From NCBI RefSeq assembly GCF_932274485.2, contig NC_065879.2, forward strand, positions 19,580,591-19,644,590: DNA of 64,000 nucleotides. The letters run 5' to 3'. Under the pieces are notes generated by a model, which had not been told where the DNA came from, searched no databases, and saw nothing but the letters and a program-made list of their open reading frames with translations. Position numbers and translations under genes: made by a program. Position 1 is the first letter of the stretch, and each line of letters opens with the position of its first letter. Source of the DNA: Patella vulgata. Taxonomy: Eukaryota; Mollusca; Gastropoda; Patellidae. Positions 43,814 to 56,382 of the stretch are shown in pieces.

Positions 43814-46800
43814 ATGATTGATCGAGGAAGTCTGATTGTGTTTGAAGGCTGTGACCGAAGTGGAAAGACGACACAATGCAACAAACTGATTGCACAACTC
43901 GAGGCCGATGGACGTAAAGCTAAATATCTCAAATTTCCAGGTAAAACACAATCAAAAGTACCGTACCGTTATAAACTAGTTATATAATCCTAGTATCTCC
44001 CGCCATCTTAAGAAAGCGGGTTGTCAGTCCACCACACCATTTTGAACACAATATCTCCAAGCCACATACGCTAACACAAGGGATCGAAACCATGGCCCCA
44101 GCTAGAGCCCGAGGCACCATCCATGGCATGATTTAGACCGATTACATCATATGGTATTTCGGTCCCGCGTCATTTCGGACTTAACATTTCATACTCAAAA
44201 AAATACACACTAATCAGGAATCCTAGCGTATTCAATACCAGGCTAATTCATTACCGGTAAAATCGGCGTATTCAAGACCAGTATATTATAGGGTTGGTTG
44301 ATCGGTATATAAAGGTGCTAAGTAGTACTCATCAGTGTGGATAGAAGCCGATTCGATAATTATTATTGATGATTGGTGTTTGATGTATTAAAATTGTTTT
44401 TTTTTTATTATTGAGTTGTTGTTTAAATTATTTAATCTTAAGCTTGAGATTGTACATCCCGGCTTTGTTATTTTGATTGGTCGGTGCATAAAGGTGCTAA
44501 TTAGTACTCATCAGTGTGGATAGAAGCCTATACGATACTTTACTTATTAATTAATGATTGGTGTTTGATGTATTAAAATTGTTTGTTTTATTATTGAGTT
44601 GTTGTTCAAATTATTTAATCTTAAGCTTGAGATTGTAAATCCCGGCTTTGTTATTTTGTATTTTAAACATCAAACCAATTCCGATGCAAGCTTGGAATTT
44701 GTATATATTTCGAATAAAATACTCTCACCATTTGATATCGGTATCTCAGATACATATCAAGTTAAGTATAGCCTAATTATAATGAATCCTTGTATCGCTT
44801 GCCGTTCGACCGTGCATCCAAGACAAGAAGGTCTTCAGTGTGAAGAGTGTAATCTATGGCAGCATAGAAAATGTACAGGTATGTATTTATAATTTCACAG
44901 ATTTTGCTTGCTTTCATTAGTATTGAAATAAATCATAAGTATTGAAATAATTACACGAGTTTTGCTAGCTATACTTACTCCAACTTATGTTCACTAAATT
45001 TTATTTAAACAATTTTGTTCTCTTTAGATATATCCCAGGCAGCATATAGAAGAGCGGTGAAAGGGTTGGAAGAGATTAAATGGACATGTACTCCTTGCAT
45101 AAATGCCGTAAGTACCGGTAACTTTTAAAAAATCAACAGAACCGAAACATCAATTTCTATAATCAACGAAACATCTTTCATATTCTTACCGTATTTAATA
45201 TTCTTCCCACCGTATTTGATGTTTTAATTTAGTCAACTTCAATATACTTACCATAACGTATTTTACGTTATTACCGTATTTAATATTCTTCCCATCGTAT
45301 TTGATGTTTTAATTTAGTCAACTTCAATATACTTACCATAACGTATTTTACTTTATTATTTAGGCTATTCATGTTGCTGTTCATGAAATTACCGCTACTT
45401 TCGACGAAGAAGTACCTATGGATACTAGTGTTGGACGTGAACAAGAAGAATTGCCTCTTATGGAGACCAGTTCCGAGGCTGTCCCTCTGGAAAGATCCTA
45501 CGTTTTACCCGAACCAATACTGGAAGATTCGATCGACGACGATGCTCCTGTCTTTGATGTACCCGCAGCTGAGGGCCCCCGTTACATCATTCTCGAAGGT
45601 GGTACCGAGAGGGGAAACAAGAAGTTGCTGGACATGGAGGGTTACTCCTACATCTTTAGGGTATGTAATTATTTTATATTTAGTGTATTTACTTTACGCA
45701 ATTGAATATATTATATTGTTTTGTGTGTTTAACAATGTAATTGAATGTAATAAACATAATTTAGTGTATTTACTTTGAATATATATATTGTGTTTTTCAG
45801 AAACAGCTAATGGAAACACAAATTGGCGCTGTGTTCACCATCCGAAAGTGGACTACTGTCGGGCGACAGTAATACAGACAGGGGATGAGTACGTGGAGAA
45901 CCAATGGATATCGAACCGAATGTTTAGTGCGAAGAGTTGGTCCGTTTTTATGCGCTCCGTTCGCACGAATAATGACGTCGAGGGGTGGCATAACCAAATC
46001 AACTCTTGACTGAACACTCGGGGACCAGTTCCATTTTATTTATTGCTTGTAGAACTACACAAAGAAGCTAAGAAACTCAAAATGGATATGGTGATGCTCA
46101 CCGAAGGAAAAATCAGCAGATGCCAACGAAGCAGAGTTGGACTGATGCAGACACGCATATTCTCTCTATGGACCAACTACAATGCAGGTGAAATGGATAC
46201 TAGTAGGCTATTGAGAGAGTGTGCGTTTCTGTACGGTCCCTCTGCGGAAACATCGTCGTAAGTGTATTGTAGTGTTGTTTGTGTTGTAAGTGTATTGTAG
46301 TGTTGTTTGTGTTGTATCAACCATAAAAGAAAAGAAAAAAAAATTAATAGTGTATCACATTTATGAACACAATACCCCGTTCAAGTATAAAACTAAAAGA
46401 AAAAAAAAATTATGAACACAATACCCTGTTCACAGTTTTTTACGAACTATTATTAATCGCATCAGCTGAAAACATTGATTTTTGATGTGATAAATAAAGA
46501 AATATTAATAGTAACATCAACACAATACTCAGTTCAAAGTTGAATACGAAACTATGGCTATTATTAATCGCATCAACTGAATACGATGTTTTATATGTAA
46601 ATATTGTCTTCGAATGTTAAATATTTCAACTCTTGTTTGTATTATGATTATTTAAAATATATAATATTAATAGTAACGTCAAGTTAAACACAATACTCAG
46701 TTCAAAGTTGAATACGAAACTATGGCTATTATTAATCGCATACGATGTTTTATATGTAAATATTGTCTTCGAATATTAAATATTTCAACTCTTGTTTGTA

Positions 46801-49800
46801 TTATGACTATTTAAAATAAATAAATAATAACTTGTTAATCCTTCTATTGTCTTGTCTTAATTGATCAATTAACACCCATAGACAGAGTACTACTTAGCAC
46901 CTTTATATACCGATCAACCAACCCTATAATATACTGGTCTTGAATACGCCGATTTTACCGGTAATGAATTAGCCTGGTATTGAATACGCCTGATACCCTA
47001 ATCAGCACTACAGCAGTGAATATACGCTAGGCCGCTACAATCACTGATAAGGATGACATCGATGCGACTTAATGAGTCCCAAATATTAACTTTTTTCTTC
47101 CGTCAAATTAAATTCTAAAACATTTTTTTCAAGTATTAGAAAAATAAATAAAGACGTTTGAATTATTTGTAGATAAATATCATTTCCTATTTAGTGTAAA
47201 TGGGTATTAAAATAAGTAAAATTAACCATTTAGTTAGCCCGAATCAGTAACGTCTTATGTAAACAATGTACGCACCATTGAGCCAATGATTGACGCCGCA
47301 TGATCTGACGTCACTTGTCGAAACAGTCATCTGTTACAGAGATATTAGAAAGACTTTCGTAATCCTCTGTGAAACAGATTGAAAAAAATACGGCCTTGAC
47401 GTTTTGAAGGTATACAGACAACTCATCCCAAAGACAAATTCATCCCAAAAGACAACTCATCCCAAGATAAAAGATAACTCATCCCAACTTTAAAACATAG
47501 GTCGAGATATAAGACAACTTATCCCAACAAATATAAGTGCTAGTTATATATGTGTTAATACAATGTGTTATTTTAATAAAATTCATATTGTTGTTTTAAT
47601 CAAATTCATATTGTTGTTTTAATCAAATTGATGGTTGTGTATCACTGTTTGTATAATGTATTAATGTTTTAGTACTTTGTTGTTTTATCTTCTACTAACA
47701 TTGTTGTACAAGGAGGCAACACAGCCACCAACCCAGATCAAAAGCCAGTACTTGGCATCTACGACTATTCATTCAGATTCAGAATGGTGTCTGAGAAGAC
47801 GCCAATAGAAGCAGACCAGATCCACACAGTTCAAGCTATTTCAACTGTGGAATTCTTATAGAAACCAAACTGTTAGCAACAACCAGTTATTAAAAAGATG
47901 TGGAGGAATCTATGGACCGACAAACTGTCAGACTAACTGACTGAAGAAAAAACTTAATAAGAAAATGAAGAAAAAAAACCATATAAATGTATTATGTGTT
48001 GATGTAATAAAATGTATTATTTAATAAATTGTTGATATCTCGACTCCTGTATTAAACCAAACAAAACTAAGTTGGGATGAGTTGTCTTTTATCTTGGGAT
48101 GAGTTGTCAGGTATTCGTTTTGGACTCAAGCAGGTGACATTTCGGACTAGGGTAGGCGACGTTTCGGACTTGGGGAATAAGTTGAAAGGAAAGGTTGAAC
48201 ACAATTGTCAAATCAATCTATAATAAACCAAAAGCGATTTTATAAAAAATAACATGCAGGCAAAATTTACTTCTTGCAATCGTGGATCATGCACCGTATT
48301 GATCTCTCTAGGAACTGTAAAATTTTCAATGTTGAATGTTTTTACAAGCCTCTAGAATTTTTTAACGATAATCCGTAAGCTACACGTTGACATGCATTCC
48401 TCGACAAATTTGCCATAGATAGGAGTACCAATCGATAAATTAGTGCATACAAAGAAAAATCTTTTTGGAAAATATTAGAAATGGCAACGATCAAAGTGAG
48501 ATAATTAAAGCTGATTAACCGATAATCCCTATGTTATTGTATGCGCAAAGAAACCTTACAGTACAGTTACAGTTCTTTAGTGGATGAGGAAAACGTGAGT
48601 TGTCAATCACGTAGGCTTCTACAATTATAAAAAACATTAGCAGTATTACTAAATATACACAAATTTTCAACAATATTTTATTGTCAAGTTCAGTACTCGC
48701 TTATGAAACAAAACAAAATTAAATAGAACAAGCAGTGTAAAATCATCGGACTCATATAAAACGAAAAAAAAACCCAGCTAAATTACAAATATATCACATA
48801 AATTTTCAACAGTCTTTTAATTATTTATCCGAATCGGAGAAGTCGTCAAGTAAGTCTGAAACGTTGTCAAACTGAGTCCAAAAAGGTTGTCTGTGTTAAG
48901 TCCGAAATGACGTGCTACCACTAGACCACTGTGAATAGCCCACACACACACCTCCCACAAACACACACACACCAAAAATCAAAATCATACCATGACCGCA
49001 ATCATGAACCGCCAAACCACTGTGACTAGCCTATACCCAAACAGTGACACTTTGCCATAGACGAGTATGAGTCCTGTAGGCCATACCAATAATGAGGTAT
49101 TATTTTTTAAACTTTTATTCTTATAAATGAGAAGGATGAAATTGGTGGTTAGTTTTATTCAGTGAGTAGGCGCTGGCTCGCTGACCATTACTGTTGCTTG
49201 AGAAAGTTCACATCAGGAATTTCCAGCGTGGTTTCCACCTTGACAGTGGTGCAGGATGGAGGCCATTGGGGGGCCTGGCAAGGAAAAGAATCTAGTCATT
49301 CAGGCCAGACGAAAACCTGAGGTCCCATTTATACATTGGAATTCAGTTGATGTCTAGGCAAAATTTTCTCATAGCACACTGTATCATATGGCTTCTGTCT
49401 TCATTAGTCTGGTTGGTGCAGAACAGTAAGACATACAGGCTTTTAAAGAACAGGCATAGTAATACGGTAATAATTTTTTTATATTTCTTGTTTTCTTTCA
49501 GATCGAACCACTAAAATCGGTCAACTTATCAACAGCTATCTTGGACAGTCATGTGACTTGGATGACCATGCAATTCATCTTCTCTATTCAGCCAATCGCT
49601 GGGAGGCTATGTAAGTCGAAATATTTGCTATCTTCAATAAATAGTGCTACAGTATTTATAGCTAAAACATTTATATGCCACAGAGTGTTGTGCTCAAGGC
49701 AGAGTATGATTGTTTTCTGGAATACCTGATGTCACTTCTGATTTGAAACGTTCATACATGTAACTAAAAAATGTGTTTTGTTTAGAACTCTGCAGGATAC

Positions 49801-52800
49801 TGATTCGCATGAATGAATTATGACAATTGAGTGAAAATATGGATTTCTGGCTACAATATCTCAACCAACAATGACAATGGAAACATAATTGTTGTTATAC
49901 TCCCACATTTTCATGTGGACGTATATTTTCATCGACCCTGTCCATCCGTCCACAATTTGTTTGTGGACACTCTACAGGTCACAATTTTTATCTGATTTTA
50001 ACGAAACTTAAAATATTGGTTGGTATTGGTTGGATTATGGTTCCTGATTGTATGAAAAATCATGTTATTAACTTGTGGTCCCTCCAAAGGACAAAATTTT
50101 TATCCAATTTAAAATGTTTGAATATATTATCGACCAAAACTCCCAGACCAAATGGCCACTTCTTGTACGCAAATAGTGTAAAAGTATCGTATATCAAGCG
50201 TTTAAATATTTCACCGTTACACCTGAATGAAGGTTGTTTTCGAATTTCGTAAAAATTTGACCGCAACAGCCAAACAAAATTGCCGCCCCTTGTACGCAAA
50301 TAGTGTAAAAGTATGTAATACCATGGTTTTGTTTCCTCTAGAAGTCACAATTTTTATCCAATTTTGATGAAACTTGAAATGTAAGTTTATAACGAAAACA
50401 TCTTGGTTCCTTTCGATATTCGAGCATATGTGATTTGGGACTGACAATCAAGCACGCCCCTGGACTGGTGACCCAACTGCTACTGGCCATTTAAATTGCT
50501 GTGAGAGATGACTAATCAATCTAGCACCTTTAGCATTTGTCATCCAGGTCCAAATTATAGTTTAATTTTGTGACAGGTGTCATGCACAAATGTTTCTAGA
50601 CCTAGAGCTTGTAGGGTCACCCGTCGAACCTTGTGAGTTTTCTCCAGGTCCTCCAGTTTCCTCCCACTGCTAAAGACCCCTACATGCAAGCAAATTATTG
50701 AAATAAAATTGAACCATATGTTTGTGTCAAGTGGATGTTAAACCTCATTTCTCTCTCTAACTCTTCTATAACAGGTTTTCCGAACACCTTAATATTGACA
50801 CAGTAGGGTCACCCGTCGAATCTTGTGAGTTTTCCGAACGCCTTAATATTGACACAGTATATTCGTCCTATTTCTTAACATTTCAACGATTGATTTGCAT
50901 ACTTAATTCCACCCAAATGATTGAGATTTCCTTTTCAATGCAAGTTATTGGTATAATAACAGGGAGCCACGTTGGCTCAGTTAGTAGGACTTGGGCTCGC
51001 TAACCTTGAGGTCCTGTGTTCGATCCCCTTGTTGGTCTAGAAACTTCATCTGGATTTTCCGGCATGGTTCCCCCTTGTCAGTGGTGTTGGACAAAGGGCC
51101 TGGCAAATCACATCTCATAGTCCTGTGGAGGTGAAAGTTGGAATTTGATTCGAGAGTAGGGTGTAGTGCCACTGTCCATGCAAAACATCCCTCATAGCAC
51201 ACTGTATGGCATATGTCCGTTTTCATTAGCTCAGTCAGACATTGAACCCCATTTCATTTCAAGTTATTGGTACAATGAAAAGAACGATAAAAAATAATAT
51301 ATTCTTTGATATTTATTACGTATCTATTTTTCAGACACGACATGAAAAGTTTAATAAATCAAGGAACAACGTTAATAATTGACAGATATGCTTATTCTGG
51401 TGTAGCATATACAGCTGCTAAAGAAGTAAAAATATTTATTTCTTCTTTTTCTATTAGAGTTTGTCTGCTTTCATTGATTGTGATATGCGTAGTGCACTTA
51501 TCTTTCCTGTTGGAGCCACATAAGTTCAGACCAGGAATCAAAACCATGACCAAAAGCCAGAGGTGATCGGCCAGCTAATGCTCTAAGCGAGACCAACACT
51601 CTAGACCATCGCAACCCCCCATCTTGCAAAATAGATCGTCTGCAAAATGAAATTGGATGTATCAATTAGACTTTTAATCATATTGGCGTGCACGTAAACT
51701 ATCCCTTGGCACTTGGAATTTGATATCAGAGTAGGATGTAGTGCTGGTGTCCAGGCAAAATTTCCCTCATAGCACACTGTATGGCATATGCCCATCTTCA
51801 TTAGCCTAGTCAGGAGCAGAACAGTAGGACGTTAAACCCCATTTCATTTCATTCATTAAACAAAATTTGGTTTAATCAGTTCCTCAACAAAAATTTGTGT
51901 AACTTTATTTCTTCAGACATTTAATTGCACTGAAATTCCAAAATTTCATTGTCTAGTCATACTGATGGTACAGAAAATTAAGGTCCACCAGTATACTTAC
52001 TGTCAGTTAGAATCCAAAGAGAGAAATGGGGTTTAACCTCAAGACACAAATTAGGTCATATTGAGACTATCATATGGTTCGATTTAATAACATCTAGATA
52101 TTGCTAGACTAGGCAATAATTCCAGAACTTATACATGTAGCTATGTTATCTCCCTTTAATGCATACATGTGAATGATGGCATCCGATCAGAGGTTGTGAC
52201 ACAAACACACTCAATTCAAACATGGCGACCTCCATGAAAACAGTGAAATTGAACGAACCTTATAACTTAATTATAACAGGTGGACCTTTCACCTTTTGCG
52301 ATGATCAAGGAATCTGATAGGCTCCCCTGCTGTGTCAGTAGCTGATTGAAATTATTGCTGAAATATGCAGGGTATTGCGTGAAGGGCTTGATAAGATATA
52401 CAGAGTTAAAGCCATTCTATTGAAGATGGGCATGTCTGACTTACCTTGGTTCATGCAGAAAAGAATATGTATAAAAACCAATTTAATTTCATTTGTCACA
52501 TTTCTTGATTGGGGATGGCATGTGTGTACTTACCATTTATTTGTACCAAAGGCCAAAAATGACCTAGTTTGTATCAAGTGGACGTTTAAGCCCATTTCTT
52601 TGTGCGAGGTGGTAGATCATACATCTATTGGTGAAAATCAATAGGTTTCTTCATCTCATAAAACCTTAAACCTTTTATTACTTCAGGGTTTTACGCTTGA
52701 TTGGTGTAAACAGCCCGACATTGGTTTGCCTCAACCTGATAAAGTTTTCTACCTCACGCTATCATCAGAAGCCGTTAGTAGACGTGGTGGGTTTGGAGAT

Positions 52801-53332
52801 GAAAGATACGAAAAGAAAGACATCCAAGAGAAAGTCGCCCAAAATTTCCAAAAGTTAAAAGATGGTGATTGGGAGGTATACCTATTAGTTTATTTATCCA
52901 AAGCAGATTTCTTTCAAAGTTCCAAAGAGAGTTAGAATGTTGAGAGCCACCTGTTCGATACCAGTGTTGGCTGAGAAAGTTCATAAGGATTTTTTGGTCT
53001 GGTGCAGGGCAGTGGGTCTGTCAAGGCCACTGTATAGTTGTTCGAATGGTACAAAAAAGCAAGGCGTATGTAAAAAGATCCCTAGGTATTTGATATGAGT
53101 AGGCTGTTGTGCCGAAAAAGTTGCTCATGATTTTAGCCATATCAATTTCACAGTGCTTTTGTTGTTTTAATGTGTGGTGTGGTTCTCAATATTTTATTTT
53201 TTTTTACTACAGGAGATTGATGCTGATAAATCTATTGAAGACCTACATCGTGAGTTATATTCCCGTGTTAAACAAGTCATGGAGGATTCCAAGAAAAATG
53301 AACTAAGAAAATTGTGGACGAATCAGAGTTAA
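43814..53332 (+). CDS. DTYMK: Thymidylate (dTMP) kinase, 5 coding exons, complete
   Basis: Exons: 43814-43940, 49502-49610, 51335-51425, 52687-52875, 53213-53332. Phases 1, 2, 0, 0 agree and yield 211 residues plus stop, against 212 in human. The enzyme phosphorylates dTMP to dTDP using ATP for DNA synthesis. The P-loop is GCDRSGKT (12-19). DRTTKIG carries the substrate-binding turn, DRYAYSGVA (95-103) is the DRY motif, [14 protein letters not shown] follows, and [11 protein letters not shown] (141-151) is the LID region. The ATG at 43814 gives the canonical short N-terminus. An in-frame ATG at 43751 would add 21 basic/hydrophobic residues, which could be a mitochondrial extension or simply 5' UTR. 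Intron 1 is 5.6 kb and consists largely of nested Mutator-like elements; intron 2 carries a SINE. Confidence 0.95.
44218..46997 (+). mobile_element. Mutator-like element (MULE), 2,780 bases, internally deleted
   Basis: Terminal inverted repeats of about 104 bases (44227-44330 and 46885-46988) are nearly identical. Both sides carry CTAATCAG, an 8-base target duplication. Exon-like coding blocks are spliced. A zinc finger ([20 protein letters not shown], then CNLWQHRKC; 44782-44878) continues at 45028 (WTCTPCINA). A FLYWCH-type finger follows (GYSYIFR, then [15 protein letters not shown] at about 45800-45880). The MULE C-terminal block is [19 protein letters not shown]...[14 protein letters not shown]...[19 protein letters not shown]. 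The DDE catalytic core between FLYWCH and this block is missing, there is a frame change after the FLYWCH start and one in-frame TGA. It is a dead derivative. Confidence 0.85.
44299..44670 (+). repeat. Tandem duplication of the MULE left subterminal region
   Basis: About 185 bases (GGTGCTAAGTAGTACTCATC ... GAGATTGTACATCCCGGC) occur twice, starting near 44311 and 44495. The second copy leads into the coding part, so the duplicated unit likely includes the element's promoter region. Confidence 0.75.
47020..47390 (-). mobile_element. Dispersed 370-base repeat, inverse copy of 30563-30928
   Basis: It starts CAGTGAATATACGCTAGGCC and ends CTCTGTGAAACAGATTG, matching the other copy throughout with moderate divergence. 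Confidence 0.55.
47405..48118 (+). mobile_element. Mutator-like deletion derivative with CAACTCATCCC ends
   Basis: AAGACAACTCATCCC repeats run forward at 47407-47525 and inverted at 48070-48108. Inside, at about 47700-47940, frames read [12 protein letters not shown] and [12 protein letters not shown], which align with [10 protein letters not shown]...[12 protein letters not shown] of the neighbouring MULE C-terminus. The rest of the transposase is gone. This links the CAACTCATCCC family to MULEs. Confidence 0.6.
49150..49440 (+). mobile_element. SINE-B copy, diverged
   Basis: GCTGGCTCGCTGACC head remnant, GAGAAAGTTCACATCAGG, GGGGCCTGGCAAGGAAAAG, GTCATTCAGGCCAGACG, CATAGCACACTGTATCATAT, CTTCATTAG. 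It lies just before DTYMK exon 2. Confidence 0.7.
49880..50430. repeat. Inverted copy of the 'gggccataat' repeat family
   Basis: CATGTGGACGTATATTTTCA, CCGTCCACAATTTG, ACAGGTCACAATTTTTATC, then two to three diverged units, read inversely to 36100-37080. Confidence 0.6.
50580..50760 (+). mobile_element. SINE-A 3' part, plus strand
   Basis: TAGGGTCACCCGTCGAACC, GAGTTTTCTCCAGGTCCTCC, CCACTGCTAAAGACCCCTAC, AAATAAAATTGAACCATATG, and a TTCTCTCTCTAAC tail. A 60-base scrap of it is duplicated at about 50803. Confidence 0.75.
50960..51266 (+). mobile_element. SINE-B copy, full length
   Basis: The head GCCACGTTGGCTCAGTTAGT (A-box-like) and TGTGTTCGATCCCC (B box) are followed by the body and a CCCCATTTCATTTCA end. 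It lies in DTYMK intron 2, about 70 bases before exon 3. Confidence 0.82.
51665..51863 (+). mobile_element. SINE-B 3' half
   Basis: GCACGTAAACTATCCCTTGG, TTGGAATTTGATATCAGAG, CATAGCACACTGTATGGC, CATTTCATTTCATTCATT end. Confidence 0.75.
52018..52090 (-). mobile_element. SINE-A tail fragment
   Basis: GAGAGAAATGGGGTTTAACC, ACACAAATTAGGTCAT and ATCATATGGTTCGATTTA correspond to the last 70 bases of SINE-A on the minus strand. Confidence 0.55.
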
Positions 53333-54025
53333 TTAAATGACAGCCCTGTAATACACATAGACAGGGTCTTGTCAGGCTCTGTATTGCAAACACAATCACC
53401 ACAGTGCTTGTTTTTCATTCATCAAGCCCCTATTGATACATAGAAGAGGAACTCAATTTTTTGTGCTTTTCTTGCATTTATTTAATTGATAAAAAAAAAA
53501 ATAATTTAGTTTTTTAACTGTCAAAAATTATAAATTTAAACATGATTGTATAATACAGTTTTACGGTATATTTCAGTTTACCAGTATAATTGTCTTAAAC
53601 AGCAGGACATTTTTAAATTTTTTTTTAATAATAATAATCCTCTATTTATAAAGCATCATAATACTAAAACAGAAGTTTCTATTGCGCCATTTCAAGTTTT
53701 CTCTTATATTACAGACTGAAATTAACAAATGATAAATATTATTTATATATTATTAAAATGTTGATTTATCACTATAAATATGTCGTCAATATACATAAAT
53801 TATATAATACATGTAAATAAATATTTGTATAATTTTATTGATTTTTTAGATGGTAAATATTGATTTTAAGGCGGTAAATATGTCATACAGATGTAAATAA
53901 ACATGATTTTTTGGGTATAATTCTGTTGATTTTTGTCTAAATTTATAATACTTACTTGAAAATAAAATAAACATGAATTATTACAATAAATATACAATAC
54001 TTTACAATACATCCAAATATACACA

Positions 54026-54188
54026 CTAGGGACCGGGTATCACAAACTGGGCATTATTTGATGAATCTTGATGGTATTTAATACTTACTGCATGGCAATC
54101 TATTAACTGAATATGTGTATTAGATTATAGATGGTAAGCTCAGTTTCTTTCCTTTTTTCATCAAATATGAATGATACCCGGTCCCTAG
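54026..54188. mobile_element. 163-base inverted-repeat MITE
   Basis: CTAGGGACCGGGTATCA at the left and TGATACCCGGTCCCTAG at the right are exact inverses; the interior is AT-rich. No clear target duplication. Confidence 0.7.
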
Positions 54189-54236
54189 TGACAGTACATC
54201 CACATATACCATACATCCACTTATTCAAGAACAATA

Positions 54237-54807
54237 CAGTAAACTTCGCATATGTCGGATCTAAGTGGACTGACCAATTTTATCTGAGATAAGCGAAGAT
54301 CCGAGTTGGCCGAAGACCGAAATTCAATCTTAGCTCGATTAGAAATAAACTGCAAGAGCCGGATAATAATTGATTCAAAGGCACATTTCAAGCTTTTGTT
54401 TGTGCGAGTAGATAACTTCCTAAATTTTCCCGGAAAATTTCATGTACAGCAGACATTGAGTTTCAAATTTTCCCGGAAAATTCTATTATTGCATCGCGTT
54501 AAATAGGCTGATTTGAGTCAAAATGATAGGAGAAAGTATTTTGGGGCTCTGTGCATGGAATACCTAACTGTGTTTTAGACCATCGGTACGAAACTGACTT
54601 GTCAAATTCTGAACATACTGACGATCCGACTTAGGTGAAGGAAAAAAGCCGGAATTGGATCAAATGGACCGAACATTTTGATCGACTTAGGAAATCTGAC
54701 TTACGTGCAGAAATATAAATAAGTGCAGGATCAAAGGGTCCAAACGATTTTATCGGATTTGAGCAAAGATCCAACTTATACGAATCCGACTTGTGCGCAG
54801 TTTACTG
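54237..54807. mobile_element. pogo/Tigger-like MITE, 571 bases
   Basis: The ends CAGTAAACTTCGCATATGTC and GACTTGTGCGCAGTTTACTG are imperfect inverses with CAGT tips, and TA stands on both sides. Several GATCYRACTTR motifs lie inside; there is no transposase. Confidence 0.75.
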
Positions 54808-55566
54808 TACACCCACATTTACAATAACAATACATCCATTTATACAGTAACAATACATCCACATGAAATATTTTTACATAAAAAAGAAATTAGTTATTGC
54901 ACTTGATGAATGGATCAGATTGATGATACTCAATTGAACATTCCACATTCTGGACAACCTTCGGATGTAGACCATGGTTGCGACTACAGTCTGAACTATC
55001 TCGAGCGTACTAAAGTACGAAAATCTGTGCAACCAAAGGTCGCCCAGGTGTCATGGTTTGACTTATTACATGGTTGACTGTTCTTTTGTTTATTGAAAAC
55101 TGTAAAACAGTTGTTAATTAATATTGAAAAAATACAACCATAATTTCTCTCAAATTTCTGTACTGTCAGTACCCCTTAATAAAATGAGATCAAAATACCT
55201 GTAAATCTTGTGGATGGTAATATTAAACAAAAGAGGTGACCATGAAGGGGTAAGCTGGGTTTAACTATTGACGCCCAAATCAGAATTCTGGAATACACTT
55301 TAAAGTAGATCTATTGTTAGATGGGATATAGTATTAGAGTAAAATTATGATTGGTACATACAGAATACCAAACTGATTACTAGGCCGTTACAATCACTGA
55401 ATTAATGAGGTAAACAAATAATGTCAGAATAGAAGAAGGGAAAAACCTCAAATACTTAATATACGTGCACCTAAATTTCTTAGTCACATAGTTGGTCTCA
55501 AAATAAGTGCTCACTGCAGTCCGTCTCAGACTAAATGAATTAATGAGGTAAACAATGCCAAAACGC

Positions 55567-56382
55567 AGGCGCGGATCCAGGATTTTTTGTGGGGGGGGGG
55601 GGGGGCTAGGTTGGATAATTGCTTAACTAATTGCTTAAAATGTTGATGGGGGATGCTCCCTTCACAGGTTGTTCTTAACAAGCTTTATTAGCAGTATCAA
55701 TTTACTATTAGAGTAACCAGTCCATTTAAGTATAGGAAAGTTGGTTGAGGTTTTCCAGAGCACAAACTTTCACAGACGAAAAGTCTATAGACTTGGTTTA
55801 CTGTTTTTACTTTCAGTGCATAAAAATAAATAATATAGCTTGCAATAGTTGCACAGGCTTAATCATAAATGTAGAGGTTTACAGGGAATTTTCACACATA
55901 AATGACCAGGGTTTTTTTTCTTAACGCTGCCGATAAAATTAAAAAGCAAACACAACAATATTCAACGTCAACAGGCAAACAGCGTTAATAAAACTCTTTA
56001 AATTTCAATAAACTTATTTTTTCATACAGTACGGTATGCGTTAATAAAACTCTTTAAATTTCAATAAACTTATTTTTTCATACAGTACGGTATTAAAAAA
56101 TTGCCGTCGTCAATAGGCGATTTGCCGTGCGGTCAATTGGTCCCGACGGCAATTTATGCTGTCAACGTTTTTTGCTAATTGCCAGAGCTGTTTGTGACTA
56201 TTTGTTTTTGCCCACAATGGAATGAAAGTCATGACTCAACTCAATGTATACAAACTCGCAATTTTTGGATCAGATTCAGGCTTTTAGATTTAAGTTACCC
56301 TAACCCTTCAAATTTTCAAGCCTGACCGGGGGGGGGGGGGTCCGGACCCCCTGGACCCCCCCTCTGCATGGATCCACGCCTG
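55567..56382. mobile_element. G-run-flanked inverted-repeat element, 816 bases
   Basis: CAGGCGCGGATCCAGG and GGATCCACGCCTG face each other, each followed inward by long G/C runs. It sits inside a locally duplicated segment (the AATGAGGTAAACAA motif occurs at 55405 and 55545). Non-coding; superfamily not assigned. Confidence 0.6.

Larger units (their letters stand above)
44150..48912. mobile_element. Nested transposon block in DTYMK intron 1 framed by TTTCGGACTTAAC
   Basis: CGTCATTTCGGACTTAAC near 44169 and its inverse GTTAAGTCCGAAATGACG near 48895 face each other. Further TTTCGGACT motifs stand at 48135 and 48160. Between them lie the MULE at 44218-46997, a 370-base repeat, and the CAACTCATCCC element. 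A SINE-like GGGATCGAAACC at 44080 and ACCACTAGACCAC at 48920 look like two halves of one split SINE. That this is one host element with later insertions is inferred. Confidence 0.4.

Noticed and set aside
50060-50447. Overlapping minus-strand frames of 76-79 codons
   Set aside because: They are translations of the inverted 'gggccataat' repeat and share phrases with each other only because the repeat is tandem.
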